Assembly (NCBI GenBank): GCA_023376005.1
Contig: CM042157.1
Coordinates: 55,633,287 to 55,697,286, forward strand
DNA from: Doryteuthis pealeii
Taxonomy: Eukaryota > Mollusca > Cephalopoda > Myopsida > Loliginidae
Length of the DNA stretch: 64,000 nucleotides
Direction: 5' to 3'
This document shows, piece by piece, positions 22,919 to 35,249 of this stretch. Made by a program: the position numbers and the translations under genes. The notes under the pieces were generated by a model. The model was not told where the DNA came from. It did no database searches and was given only the letters and a program-made list of their open reading frames with translations. Numbering within the stretch: position 1 is the first letter of the stretch; each line of letters starts with the position of its first letter.

Positions 22919-25135
22919 TATTAGTAAGCAGTAGTATAATTTTGAAATATTCTAAATTTGTTACTATGATGCTGAAAGTGAAAGCAAATACAGATTGAGT
23001 TGATATTAATTAACACTTAAATATGAAGTAGTGTAAATTTTTTATATATCATAAAATTTGTGATAACTCTCAATATTTATATGATCTTATAAATATGAAA
23101 TAAAAATTCCTTATTTACTATTGATTTGTATTTAAGAAACATTATTTTCACTTTATTTTCCCATTCTTAATAGAGAGGGAAAGAGTTTTTTTTTTTTTTT
23201 TCTTCCCAGATATATCTCAAAATCTACTTTCACCTAACATTGCATCTTGTGTAAAGAATAACTTAAAAAAAAAAAAAAAAAATTACGAATGGTTGATTTC
23301 TATTTTAAGCCAACTGTTCTTGTACATTTCACCTTAATCCTAGTTACCTTTTCAGATGAATTCTCTCTTTGGAATTTTTTTTATCTGATTTTTCTCCAAA
23401 ACAAACTGTTGATTCAATAGACAAATTAGCAGACTATTGGCTAGCTTTCAGATTAGGCTTAATTCATTGTGGAGAAGGAAAATTGGTTTTAAATTCTTTG
23501 TTTTTAAAGATTCTATTCCATACATAATCTTATAAAATTAGTTTTACATATAAATAGGGATGTGCAAATTATCACTGGCTCTAAAAAAGGGTGATCACAG
23601 GAAATTCTTCTAAAAATCATATAAAATAAACTAACTATCCGATTTTAATAAAACTTTCGGTATATGAAGTAATAAAAGACAAAATTTTATTGTAAATAAA
23701 TGTTTACTAAATTGAAAAGGCTAATAATTTTTTTCGTTAGTTTTTGTTTTGCGCATTGATCCTCCGTACAAAGATCTGTAATTTTTTTTTTGTAGATAAA
23801 TAAATTTTACATTTTTGGAAAGACAATTTAATGATGGAACATATGTAAAAAAAGATAATTAGCTACTAAATCGGTTTTGGAAATAAGGCATCTTAAACAT
23901 TGAAACTTAAATCTCGTAAATAAGAAAAAATATATTTTTTTAAATTTAAAAAAAAAAATTTTTTTTTAAAATTGTTAGATTATTTTCAAAAGAATTTTAT
24001 ATTAAAAGTTCCTATTGTCTACATTTTTATTTTATTTTTCAAGGATTTGTAAAAATTTATAAAATGTAAAATAAATACTTTTTGTAATTAATATTGTATT
24101 AAAAATATCTTGCTAAAAATAATGACATAATATATGTTGGTTTTTATTTTATAAATTTCTGAAAATAATGTTTGAATTAAAAATTATCGTCATTCTTATT
24201 ACGGATGGATCTAAGAAAATAAAAACTCTGGGTTTTGGGGAAAACTGTTGTTATTGTTTTCACTGATGTGTTCTGGGTACATAAGTTAATAGGTTCAAAT
24301 CCATGACTTTGTATAATTATACTCTGTAAAACTCAAACAGTGTTTGAAGAAATTTATTATTTTATTTGGAAACAAATAATTCTCCCGTTTATATCCAGAA
24401 AGCAGATATTACCGTTCAGTTAAAATTCTATTATTAAAATTTTATTAAATAATTTCTAACATTCTAATTTTGATTTTCCCAACTCTCTTTTTCAATAATA
24501 TTAAGAGTTAAATCGTGAGGCATCAAGGAAATGCTAAATTAGTAATTTGTTTTTGCTTCAGAAAAGAAATTATTATATGTATTATCATCCATACTAAGAA
24601 ATAGTGCACACGTCAAGATGCGATAACTGTCGACAAAGATTAAGAATTTACGTGAATTTACTTTTAAATGCAAAAATTTAGGTTTTATGTAAGAGAAATT
24701 TGTTTTTTCTTTTTTATGACACATAAACTTGGAATTGTTCTTTATATTAAACGTAAAAGAAAACATTAAAAAGTTAATTTTCCATTTTTTTATTGGCCTT
24801 TTTAAAATATTTTTAACAATTATGTGGACATTTTGAAATCTTGCGGTTTGTCTATGCCTACATATAAATATCATCTAAACAGATGCGTTTTTTTGTGCTT
24901 TAAACTTAACTTTATATAATCTGTGATATAATGGAAACAAAGAAATATATCAAACATTCATTCATTCATATGATTATATATATATATATATATATATCAC
25001 TCACACACTCACACACACACACACACACACACACAAGTGAAAAACTTAACAACCAGTCATTTGGCTATTTCAAAGTGTAAATAGTGCTTGGTATGGAATG
25101 ATATAATTGTCATAGTCTTGAGGACTTTAAATAAT

Positions 25136-25171
<36 letters not shown>

Positions 25172-26184
25172 GTACAAAATGCAGGCATAAACAAGTGCAT
25201 ATATTCTTTAAAGAATATTTTAAAATGTTAATAAAAAATGGAAAATTATCTTTTTACTGTTGTCTTTTATGTTTAATATAAAGAACAATTCCAAGTTAAT
25301 GAAAAAAGAAAAAAAAACCCAGATATCTGTTACATATAACAATTTTTTATTTACATTTTTTGATGAATTGTTTATTATTTTTCATATATTTCCCACCAAA
25401 ATATAAGGTAGGATAATTTTCTATGACAGTTTGTGTCATATTTACCACAATATCACCAGCAGCAGCAGCAGTCAGATAACAGTTTCAGATACAAATATTG
25501 TGATGTAAACGCTCATGTATTGAAAAAAAAAACAAAAAAAAACACCAATTTTTATTTCAAAATTATTTTCGATATTTTTTTTTATATAGATCAGTCAAAT
25601 GGAATCTCATATTTTTTAGCTATATATTTTTAATACAATTTTTTCTTTTTATTTAAAAAAAATACTCCTTTATCCAGTGAAATGGGAGTACTTATTTTAT
25701 ATTTATAAATTTTTAAAAAATTTCTAAAATAAAAAAATAAAAAAAGTAAACACATAAAATCTTTTGATAACACATTTTTTAATGATAAAAAACAACAAAA
25801 AGGATAAATATTTTTTCTTATATACAAAACTTAAAATGTAAGATGTTCTACCAAATTTACCATATAGATTTTCTCCTCCTCCCCCCTTTTTTAAAAATTA
25901 TTATACATATGTTCCATGATTGAATCCTCTTTCCAAAAATGTAAAGTTCATTTTGATTCACAAAAAAATTAGAAAGAAATTTATAGTTCACTATTGGGGG
26001 TCAATGCACGAAACAAAAATTAAGGAAACAAAAAATCCTTATCCTTTTCAATTTAGAGGAAATAAAATAAAAGTTCTTCTATTACTTCATATACTGAAAA
26101 TTTTATTAAAATTAACTTATTAGTTTATTTTTGTTGATATTTTGAAGAATTTCCAGTGATCCCCATATTGCAAGCTACACATTT

Positions 26185-26185
<1 letters not shown>
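20460..26185. other. No gene seen; very AT-rich with microsatellites
   Basis: Includes poly-T at 21569-21600, (GT)n(TA)n at 22844-22922, (TA)n(CA)n at 24976-25034, (TA)n at 25138-25169, (CAG)5 at 25458-25472, and an inverted-repeat pair at 24706-24800 / 25210-25300. Open frames such as the 111-codon minus-strand frame at 24539-24874 have only AT-driven composition and no recognisable domain. Confidence 0.6.

Positions 26186-26186
<1 letters not shown>

Positions 26187-26221
<35 letters not shown>
26187..26221. repeat. (TA)n microsatellite, upstream of hammerhead-like motif
   Basis: Pure TA repeat ending about 19 bases before the motif at 26240. Confidence 0.95.
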
Positions 26222-26225
<4 letters not shown>

Positions 26226-26239
26226 TTCAAAATAAATGT

Positions 26240-26320
26240 TCACTCTGATGAAGGTCGATTCTTCTATGTGTGCGAAATATTTTCACACACATAAACTGAC
26301 CGAAACACATGTGTAAGTGA
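26240..26320 (+). ncRNA. Hammerhead-like motif, diverged
   Basis: Seen: core CTGATGA at 26245-26251, one extra A, GGTC (26253-26256) pairing with GACC (26298-26301), then GAAA. Positions 26305-26314 (ACACATGTGT) are a 10-nt perfect palindrome standing where stem III should be. The cleavage triplet would be GTA, ending at 26315. Stem I is five perfect pairs, TCACT (26240-26244) with AGTGA (26316-26320). The stem II loop is long and carries its own 7-bp hairpin, ATGTGTG (26266-26272) with CACACAT (26286-26292). The extra A between core and stem II is non-canonical and may reduce or abolish activity. Same palindromic stem III design as the motif at 54606. Confidence 0.5.
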
Positions 26321-26789
26321 TATTGATTAATGTGATATCGATTAAATTCATTTTATCCATCTACATTTCTTTTCTTTACTCATTTTTCCTCATATATAAA
26401 GCCTGAACTGTTCATTGGGGTGCTATTACCACTGAGCTACAATACTCAAGAAAACATGGTTGAAAAAGACTTTCAGATTTTAATAAAATGTTATCTACAT
26501 TTATACAATTGTAAAAGATTGACCGAAAATATGATAAAAACATTTAATTCAACTGCTAAAGACATTGATTCTTAAACATTTTTCATAGCTATTTTGTATT
26601 TTTTAATATAAGAACAGTTGTGAAAATGTTGTGACCTATGCTTAATAAGTACCACAACAATAAAATCTAGACTATCTAATAAATATATCTATTACTGAAT
26701 ATATGGGTATCAAAACAATATATCTCTGTTTGTAATGAGTAAGAATGTCTTAAGTTTATTTTTAATAAAGTAGTAAGTATTGTTAGTGT

Positions 26790-27018
26790 AAAACCAACAG
26801 CAAGGGAATTTAACCCCTCTTCACTTGCAATAGACTAGAGAGGTTATTTTTGCTGAGGTGGAGCGCTACACCTACCTTCTGTATCCGGATTCTTTACTGT
26901 AATGATCAGATATACAATCTGTACTACTAATGCACTTGGTGAGGATTGATATTAAACCCAGAACCTTGCAATTCCTAGAAAGATGCTCTACTGACTGAGC
27001 TAAACCAGACCCTTCCAT
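26790..27018 (-). repeat. SINE family E (tRNA-derived, minus strand)
   Basis: Read on the minus strand it begins GGGTCTGGTTTAGCTCAGTC (box A region), then CAAGGTTCTGGGTTTAATAT (box B region), then a body containing GTAGGTGTAGCGCTCCACC. Well-preserved head. Confidence 0.85.
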
Positions 27019-27045
27019 TGTTGTGTTTATTCCTTGTATCACATT

Positions 27046-27335
27046 TTTGAGGCGCTTCTCATGTAATGGTTATCATCATGGGAAATGGACACAGTGACCC
27101 AAATTCAAATCCTGGATGAGGCTGTTTACCTTTTCTCATAGTGATAATACCCATGTGAAAAGGTATGCATTAAACTATTCTACCTCCAGCTATAGGTAAA
27201 TAGTAGGGCAGACTGGGCTCTTTAACCTTGGCATGGCAACTAGTCTAGGAAAAGAAAAACTTTTAATTCAAATCTGATTAAAAATTGACCTTGAGTTTGC
27301 ACCCTGCTCATGCCCAGGAGTAGGGTAAATTTATG
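27046..27335 (+). repeat. SINE family A, near full length
   Basis: Head GAGGCGCTTCTCATGTAATG, box-B-like AAATTCAAATCCTGGATGAG, body CTATTCTACCTCCAGCTATA and CATGGCAACTAGTCTAGG, 3' end TTGACCTTGAGTTTGCACCC. Confidence 0.85.
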
Positions 27336-27339
27336 TTAT

Positions 27340-29555
27340 CTATCTGTCTATCGAGATTCAGACAAATCCAACAAAATATGAAACAATAGGTAAGATAAGT
27401 GAATAACAACACTAACAATCAATTCTGTTAGTTCAGAAACTTCTTCAGAATGATTTGTTTCTACAAATAGGTATATAAGTGAGGAGGAGGTAAACAGTAG
27501 GGGAGAAGAGAGAAAGAAAGGTAGGTGCATGGTGAAGGAAGATTCAAACAGGATGAAAGTGGTAGAAAATGCTTTCAATATGAGAGGGGAAGTAAGAGGA
27601 GGAGGTATAGATATGGTCAAGTGTAGATCAAAGAGTGATGAGGGGAAAAATCATGTCTATGAGCCAAGTCTATCTGTGGTAGAGATCAGTCATTAGTGTT
27701 TATGTATTAGATTAGTGTTGTAGCTGACATTGTGTGTGTTTGTGTGTGTGTGGAAGAGAGCTATAACAGATTTATGAAGACAATTTTTGAAAGTCTGTGT
27801 ATGAGGTATGAGAATGTGGTGTTTTATTATATTTTACTTATTTTTGTAATTTTAATTTTTAGTTTTTTATCATATCTATACCTCCTCCTCCACCTCATAT
27901 TCATTGCATCCTCACTTATATTCCAATTTGTAAAAACAAATAAAATCATTTTTTTCCAAACTAAAAGATGAAATATTAATTGTTTGTGTTGTTATTTACT
28001 TTCCTTAAGTATTGTTTCTCTCTCTCTTCACTCTCACATATATAAAGAGAGAAAGAGTGAGTGTAATATCCTATAATTAGTTTTCTCTCTTAGTATTAGT
28101 GCTCCTCTGTGTATATTTATCAGTACACTAAGCATACAATATGCATATTTCTTATTAAGGATATTGAAATTTAAGTGTCATTTAACATTTAAGTCTTTTT
28201 TTAAAGATAAATACAAATTTATGTATGTAATGTTTTTATTCGTAGGTGACTACATCCCTGTCCTTTATACATTTTTGCAAAAGGAAAAAATAATTTTTGT
28301 TTTCTCTATTTATTTCATTTTATTTTTGTTCAAAATAACTTTTGACTTTCTGTAAATATCAATGTGGCACTCATTTCTTGAGTGGAGTTACTGACTGCCA
28401 ACTTATTTTATAGAAAAATCATTATTAACATTATTGTAGATAAAGTAGAGACTATGGATTTTGCTTTCTATGTCTTGTATAAATGCAGTAACTTGTGTAT
28501 GTACTATAAAAGCTGTTGATAAATCATAATACTGATAAAATCATTGAGTAATTTGGATGGCATATTGAATTAATCATTCTTTTAAAATATATTAGATTAT
28601 AATATAATGATAAACTTTTGTCTGACTTTTCTGTATGTTTCTCTGTAAATTGTGTTATACTAAAACTATGAGGTGTTTCATAACTGTCATAAGTACCACA
28701 ACTTAAAAGACGAAAAAAAAAAAAGAAAAAAAGTTTCACGACTTTCAGAATACAATATCTCGGTTAGTTAGGAAGCTGATCTTGGTCTTAATTGATTGTG
28801 AAGACCTTCTAGATTATACCTATGTAAAATTATTTACATATGCATCTAAAAGATGAAACATTGACTACGTCTTTCTCATTTTGTAGAATATACCAATACT
28901 ACAAAATGGTGTATTGCATTGAATATTTTAGCCATAATACCTAGAAAAAGAAAAAAAAATATACAGACTCCAATAAAGATATTGTTTGTGTTTTAATATA
29001 CGAAGGTAAGTATCTTTAAGAGGTAAGACAAGATAGTAAGATAATAGCTCATTATTGTTATGGGAACAAAGAATATTAGAAAATGAAACATAACAACCTC
29101 GAAAAATGGTAGAGGGATCACGCCAAAATTATGGATTGTGAATTTTTATACACCTAGGTAAGTATCTTGAAGAAGTAAGGCAAGAAAGTAATATCCAACC
29201 TGGATGCAAATAAGCAAGTGATATATCTATTCTCCTAGCATTCTATTGCTGTAACATCAGAAACAAAAAATTAACTTGAACATACATGGCTGGTCAAAGT
29301 TCACATAAAAAATACCTTGGGTGACAGTAATTTTAAAATTTTGTACATCTGTTAAACTATGGTAATCCTACTTACATTAGTAGTCATGTGATCAAAATGG
29401 TATATATAAAAAGAATGAAATTTAAGGTGTTTAATTTGAATCGAAGCAATTACAGTTTTGGCTTTGGTGACAATATTGGTGTACTTAACAATAAAGAACA
29501 ATTCACTTTTGAGTCAGCCTAAACCTTTTGATCCCCACCTTGATATTTACCCCAT
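27340..29555. other. No gene seen; purine-rich block then AT-rich DNA
   Basis: 27470-27650 is unusually purine-rich (GAGGAGGAGG, AGAGAGAAAGAAAGG). A GT microsatellite lies at 27731-27751. Around 29004 and 29157 a 35-base direct repeat occurs. No recognisable coding sequence. Confidence 0.6.
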
Positions 29556-30538
29556 ATTCCTCACAAACTCTTATTGAAATATAAAGTTGTCACCTTTGAT
29601 AGAAGTTTGGTTATACTCATACTGTGTCAGTTAAGTAATTATTTAACAATATAACTATATGAGATCAGAAGAAAGTGCAGAAGACTATCATCATGGAAAA
29701 ATGGAATCTACAAATATAGTTATATCTGCATATTTTTTATTTTCTACCCCCCACCATATTCCTCTCTTCTCTTCTCTTCTCGGAATATAGAGTTTTTACT
29801 TTTGAGTGGAATTTGGATATACTCATTCTGTATTTGCTAAGTGATTATTTAACAATATAACTTGTTAAACCCAGAGGTTCCATCCTTACCTTGTTTCCTA
29901 AAAAATATATCATTGAAGTACGAGTAGAATTGAGTTTGTTAAACTATAGATATCCTATTTAAATTAGCTTATGTTAGTCATGTATTCATAAATTAGTTTA
30001 TATTAGTAGTCATGAGATCAAAATGGCTTATATAAGAGTAATGAAATTAAACATTTTCAGTTTGAATCAAGGCAGTTACACTCAAAATATACATGATTTA
30101 TGCAGTTGATTGTTAATCTTGTTTATTTTTATTGGAAGAAATTCATTCCAGTCTTCTTTGAAAATTGTCAATGGATGCTGAGGTTGCTTAATTTAACATT
30201 GATGTGTCTATTCCAGTTTTCTTTTAATTTGCTTTCAATTTCTGTGTGAATTTTTTTGATGATAGCTAGAATAATCTTTGCTTTTAATAGATTAAGTGAA
30301 GGAGAGTTGAATGAAATTATTTCTTTGTAAAATTAGCAAGCAAAAGGTTTCTGCTTTTGTAGAAACAGATGTTCAGAAAGATGCTAGGTTTTCACAGTAC
30401 GCTTCCATCTAAGGTTGGTAAATTGAAACATTTAATAGAACTTGGAATTTTCTTCTTTATCACAAAATTTATAAAATCTTTGATAAATTCTATAAAGAAG
30501 TTCATCTGCATCATGTTTTTTCTTGAGAAAGGATATGT

Positions 30539-31495
30539 ATATATTTGATGACTTCTCTGCACAAATAGGATGCATGACAAATGGATTTTAACTGGCTTGA
30601 ATTCAGTTTTCCCTTTTCCTAGACTGGCTGCCATACCTAAGGTTTAAGAACCCAGTCTGCCCTACTATTTACCCATAGCTGGAGGGAGAATAGTTGGATG
30701 CATATCTTTCTCAAGGGTATTTGTGCCTGTGAAATGTAAACAGTAGAGTTGAGCAGTTTGGCAATTTTAATTTTAGCATCAAAGATTGGGGGGGGGGGTA
30801 TCTAGGGACCCCCTAGATACCACAGTTTTTCGGTTTGGGTTTTGGTTTTTAATTTAGTATTTTTTCTTTCTAAGAAAGCCATATTTATTCTTTTGTGCAT
30901 TGATGCTTAGTAGATATGTGCAATTTTACTCCAGAAAAGTAATAAATTAAAGAAAAAAAGATAATTCTAATTTTAAGACAATTACAAAAAATCAGGGAAT
31001 TGTCCAATTTTAATGAAATTTTCATCACTTCATTCATTAATGACTTAATTTTTTGATGTATAGATTATTTTGTTAAAAAAAGAACCTTTTAGAAAAAAAA
31101 GTATTTTTAAACATTTAACTTAGATAACTGAAACAAATAGATTTCAGACATTACCCACACACCCTTTTTTAATTTGAAAACACTATGCTAAAAATATGAA
31201 ATAGATTTTCATTTATCTTGTAAACAAATGAATTTCACATTTATTTTCTAAAAAATAGTCAATTAAATGCTTTTATCATATTTTTGGTCAATCTTTTCCT
31301 TAATGTTTATAAAATTGAATTCTATTAATCTGAAAAGCACTGCGCCAAATGGTTTTGGTTTCATGATATGAAGATGAAACTGAAAAGAAAAAAAAATTGT
31401 TTTTTCAGTTAAACCACCTGTCTGTAGTAAACAACCTTGTTGAGTCCATTTCCTATGATGATAACCTTTATTATTTATACCATGCACCTCCATAC
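30539..31495 (-). repeat. SINE family A (minus), itself split by repeat H
   Basis: Body at about 30600-30780 (GACTGGCTGCC ... GCCCTACTATTTACCCATAG) and head at 31430-31495 (TTTCCTATGATGATAACC ... GCACCTCC). The whole insertion is flanked by an exact 13-bp duplication, AGAAAGGATATGT, at 30526-30538 and 31496-31508. Between body and head lies repeat H. Confidence 0.8.
30797..31125 (+). repeat. Dispersed repeat H, copy 2, with a perfect hairpin at one end
   Basis: Matches the reverse complement of 18110-18565. At its left edge 30797-30821 is a perfect 11-bp palindrome, GGTATCTAGGG-acc-CCCTAGATACC, next to a G10 run. Confidence 0.65.
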
Positions 31496-31713
31496 AGAAA
31501 GGATATGTAAGATTTTTCAACCTCATGTATATTTTTCATAATCTTTTGCACTAATTAAGGATTTACTATTTTTGTGGTTATGTTTTATTTCTCATTTGAT
31601 CTACTCTTACTGTTGGTCTTAAATCATTTCTGTTTTGTGGAACATGTTGACTGATGCTTCAAATATAGAAAGAATATGGAAACGTTCTTCCAGAGACTGT
31701 TTTAAATGAATTA

Positions 31714-31744
<31 letters not shown>

Positions 31745-31929
31745 CCTATCGAGAGGCACATCTGCACCAGGGTTTTTCTTACACTTGAGGTTAATAAGCA
31801 TTAGATCTATATATATAAATTTTTGCTAGTTATCTAAAAACACATTGGGTGACTATTGGTTTTAATCTTACTTACCCCCCCCCCCCAAAAAAAAAAAAAA
31901 GAATTATTGAAAAAGTCTGGTACTTGGTG

Positions 31930-32515
31930 TATTTAATGCCAACATAAATCATCATCAGGCTGTGTTGACATCATGGATACCAATGTTTCTCTCTCTCCCC
32001 ACCTGTCCCTATCAGTCATCTCTACTGGCAGGTCTTTTATTGGTTGGCCTTCACTAGTGTGTCCATGTGTACATGTCCACAGAAGAATGTCACTTATTAG
32101 TTCATCCTTGCTTTTCCAGCAGTGTCCAGCATATCTTGTTTGTCTTACTTGGATGCTAGGAGCAAATGACTGTGCAGCTGCTTTTTTGTGGGGTGATGCT
32201 TCCAAGATTTGTTCAGGACATCATGTAGCATCCTTGTATAGTTCCCCTCTAACTTTTTCTCTAAGTATTTTGTTAAAGTCCAAGTGGTGCAGCCATACAG
32301 AGACATTGATATGGCCACAGCTTGGAAGCATTCATGCTTTATCTTATCGGTGATCAGATTTCCCTATCGATAATCTATCTATAGCTGTCCATGCCTTTCC
32401 TATGCGTATCTTGATATTACTTTCTGTAGATAAGATATTACTACCTAGGTTGTAAATGGGTCTACTAATTTTAGAGGCTTCCAGTGAGATGTTTCCATTC
32501 TGTGGCAAGTATTAT
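31930..32515 (-). pseudogene. RTE-like LINE 3' coding remnant (end of reverse transcriptase ORF)
   Basis: Seen on the minus strand: NGNISLEASKI (about 32490), then GSNILSTESNIKIRIGKAWT, then KIKHECFQAVAISMSLYGCT with WTLTKYLEKKLEGNYTRML, then VLNKSWKHHPTKKQLHSH. After one frame change come RQTRYAGHCWKSKDELISD, ILLWTCTHGH and DLPVEMTDRDRW. These blocks match, in order, the thumb and C-terminal region of RTE-type LINE reverse transcriptases that are very numerous in octopus genomes. At least two frame changes or stops are visible, so it is not functional. The 5' part is missing. Confidence 0.88.
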
Positions 32516-32519
32516 TGAA

Positions 32520-33972
32520 ATGCTACTGTTTCAGCCTTTTCTTGATCTTTTGTTTTGTATAACAGATAAGAAGATAATTGAAACATAAAAGTAATTTTAT
32601 AACTTCATGAATAATCCCAGAAAAGAAAATGATTCATTTATTCAGCACTTGGGGATTTGTTTATGTATGATCTTAGATTTAAAAAAATATATTAAAATTT
32701 ATTTAAAATAAAACAAACAAGATAAAAATGTCAAAACAAAATTCCTAAGATGCTCCTCATCTGTATTTACTTCATAATGCAAATATTTTCTCTTGCTTGT
32801 AATGCATCATCTTACATTATTTGTCATCTGTGAAGATATTTAATCAAAGTCTTAATTTTTATATTTTTATAAACGTTATGTAAAAACTTGTAGATTCTAG
32901 GTTCTGGAAGATAAATTACTTCTAATTTATTATAACCAGTTAATTTAAAATAAAAATATTTCTTTAAATTCTACAAAATTTGAAATTCATATTCATTAAC
33001 CTTAATCCTAAAATATTGCTTAAAAGTAACATTTTCAATTTTTATTAGATCCTATATCTAATTGACAAAGTTAAGCTTTCATGTAAATTGATCAAAATAT
33101 GGTGTGGCTTTAGCTAAGGAGTGCTTCAATTGTGAAAGCAATTTATGGAAAAATGCCATTGTTGGTGAGTATATCTAGCTTTTAGCATATATCAAGATGA
33201 CCCATGCTCTTTGCAGTCTGGCCTGTTTATAATTGCAGTGAAGAAATCAATAGAGACTCATAAATCAAGTATTTATAGTCCTTCAAGATTATAGTCTCAA
33301 GACAATGACTTTAGGAAGAAAATGATGAAACCAGTTGAGACAGAATGAGTAAATAAATAGAATAAAAAGAAATATTGAAAACGTTTGTGTCTAACAAAAA
33401 TATTTTTACTTTTCTTTTGTTACTTTTCTGCTTTGGAGTTTTACAATTTATCTTATGCTTAAGTCACTTTTAAAACAGTTTACTCAGAGGACAAATTAAA
33501 TGTAATTCTTATCCTGTCTCCTTTTTACATAGAAAACAGAAAGATTACTCAATATTGCCTGGTTTAAAATAACTGATGATCATTATTAACATTTTAATAA
33601 GTTATATTCTGATGCGGGAAATGAAGTTGAATAGTTAATTTTTGTTTCTTTGACAGTGCAGTAAAAAAATTTTTTGGGGAGGTGGACTAAAATTGAATTG
33701 ATGTTTTTTGGTGCATAGGGTTTATAAATTTTGTTTTAAGCCAGTTTTGACTCAATTTTGAAATCTTAAAATCTTATTTTAAAACATTCCATAGTTTCAA
33801 TAGAATGTTTAAATCTATATGCTAGACTAGGAAAGGAACCCAACAGTTTTGGAGCTAATATGTAGTTTTTTTGCTCTACTCCGTATTGAGCACTTTGTAT
33901 TTGTTATATCGCTCACTTAACCCCTGAATTTTGCACCTTCAATGATCGTGCCCATTTTCAACGGTAAGCAAT

Positions 33973-34009
<37 letters not shown>

Positions 34010-34793
34010 TGGTGATTTGGTCTCTATTTGTCTAACCAAAACTACGTTACTGCTTATATTACAATACCCAAAATCGTTAATACATAGAATAAAGAACAAT
34101 TACTATTAATAAAATAAATAAAAGCTGTTCCTTATAATTCAGCATTTGAATCATTTCCATTGAAATAATAACAATTTAAATGAATAAACTATATGTTATT
34201 GAAATAGATAAACTATATAAACTATGAAATAAATTTAAAAATTACTTTTTACTTTAAGAAAAAAAGAATCTGGCACCTCATCTTATATGCTGCTGGGGCT
34301 TTTTTTACTAAGTCAACTATGTTGACTTTTTCAAAGTCTTCTTATTTATATATATTTTGTTGTTTTATGCAATAGATAATTTTACCTTTCAACTTTTAAC
34401 TTGGCCTGGTTGAAAATTTATTAGAATGGCACATCTGTTCAGAAAAATCCCTACTGTTCTGAAGTATATTTGCCTATTGGATAAAATTAAGAATTAAAGT
34501 GTGTGTGTGTTTTCTTTCTCCATAGAATTTATGATTAATATATTCCCATGCACCTGTAGATGAGATATAGTTAAATGTAGTCAATAAGATCAGTGCTTGT
34601 AGTAGATGAGATAGTCAGCCTTTACTTTTCACACATAATTACTTCCAGTTTAAACAATGTTATGTTTTTTTTTTTTTTTTTTTTTTTTTTTCCCAGGATT
34701 GTTGAGCCCTCTAGAAGGGGAATTTACTGGTAGCTATGAATTGCAAAATTCTTTTTATAATGGATAGAGTGCTCTTAGCAACCTTTTATTTAT

Positions 34794-34847
<54 letters not shown>

Positions 34848-34995
34848 CAGTAAAATTCCCTTTCTTCAGTTGGTTAGGCTGTTAACTCGGTTGTAGACTC
34901 TGACTGATGAAAAATCAGTTGAGTTTTTATCTCAGTCTGATGCAGCCTGCTAAGTCTAGCCATACTGATGAGCTGTGAAATAGTGTATGTGGATG

Positions 34996-35048
<53 letters not shown>

Positions 35049-35245
35049 GATTGTGTAATTCTTTAGTAATTATTAACAATACTTAAAAAGCACTCAATAT
35101 CTTAAGGACAGAATTAAATTATCAAAAGAAAAAACAAAAAAAAAACATTCATTGAAAAAAAAACAAAAACATAAAATGACACCTTAATGTATGTATTTAC
35201 CCATCTCTCCAATGCTGGCAGAATATAACATAGAAGATCATTTTT
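32520..35245. other. No gene seen; AT-rich with TA tracts
   Basis: Contains (TA)n at 33975-34002, poly-T at 34664-34691, and (TA)n at 34800-34844 and 34999-35044 that bracket a 155-base segment. No recognised coding sequence. Confidence 0.6.
34800..35044. repeat. Unique segment between two (TA)n tracts
   Basis: TA tracts at 34800-34844 and 34999-35044 flank a segment with ACTGATGAGCTGTGAAA near 34964, a possible dead relative of the hammerhead motifs. The cleavage position reads G, which is not permitted. Confidence 0.4.
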
Positions 35246-35249
35246 TAAC

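Larger units (their letters stand above)
29560..31700. repeat. Dispersed repeat G, copy 1 (split by a SINE at 30539-31495)
   Basis: 29560-30525 and 31509-31700 match 40095-41335 in the same orientation, for example GATGCTGAGGTTGCTTAATT and TTAACATTGATGTGTCTATT. A part of it (ATCAAAATGG...TATATAA...AATGAAAT) also occurs at 29377-29455. No protein family recognised on either strand. Confidence 0.75.

Noticed and set aside
24539..24874. 111-codon minus-strand open frame
   Set aside because: Composition is simply AT-driven (K, N, F, I rich), no domain is recognisable, and it overlaps an inverted-repeat arm.
25458..25472. (CAG)5 run as a coding polyglutamine tract
   Set aside because: Too short, in a frame without coding support, and in AT-rich noncoding DNA.
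26790..27018. Possible genuine tRNA gene (minus strand)
   Set aside because: Box A and B regions are tRNA-like, but there is no acceptor-stem pairing or intact cloverleaf, and a body shared with another copy follows, so it is a SINE head.
31973..32353. 126-codon plus-strand open frame
   Set aside because: It is the opposite strand of a clear RTE-like LINE coding remnant.
34957..34993. Third hammerhead-like core (CTGATGAG...GAAA) between two (TA)n tracts
   Set aside because: Stem II has almost no pairing, stem III is missing and the base at the cleavage position is G, which hammerheads do not allow. Possibly a dead relative, but not supportable as a ribozyme.
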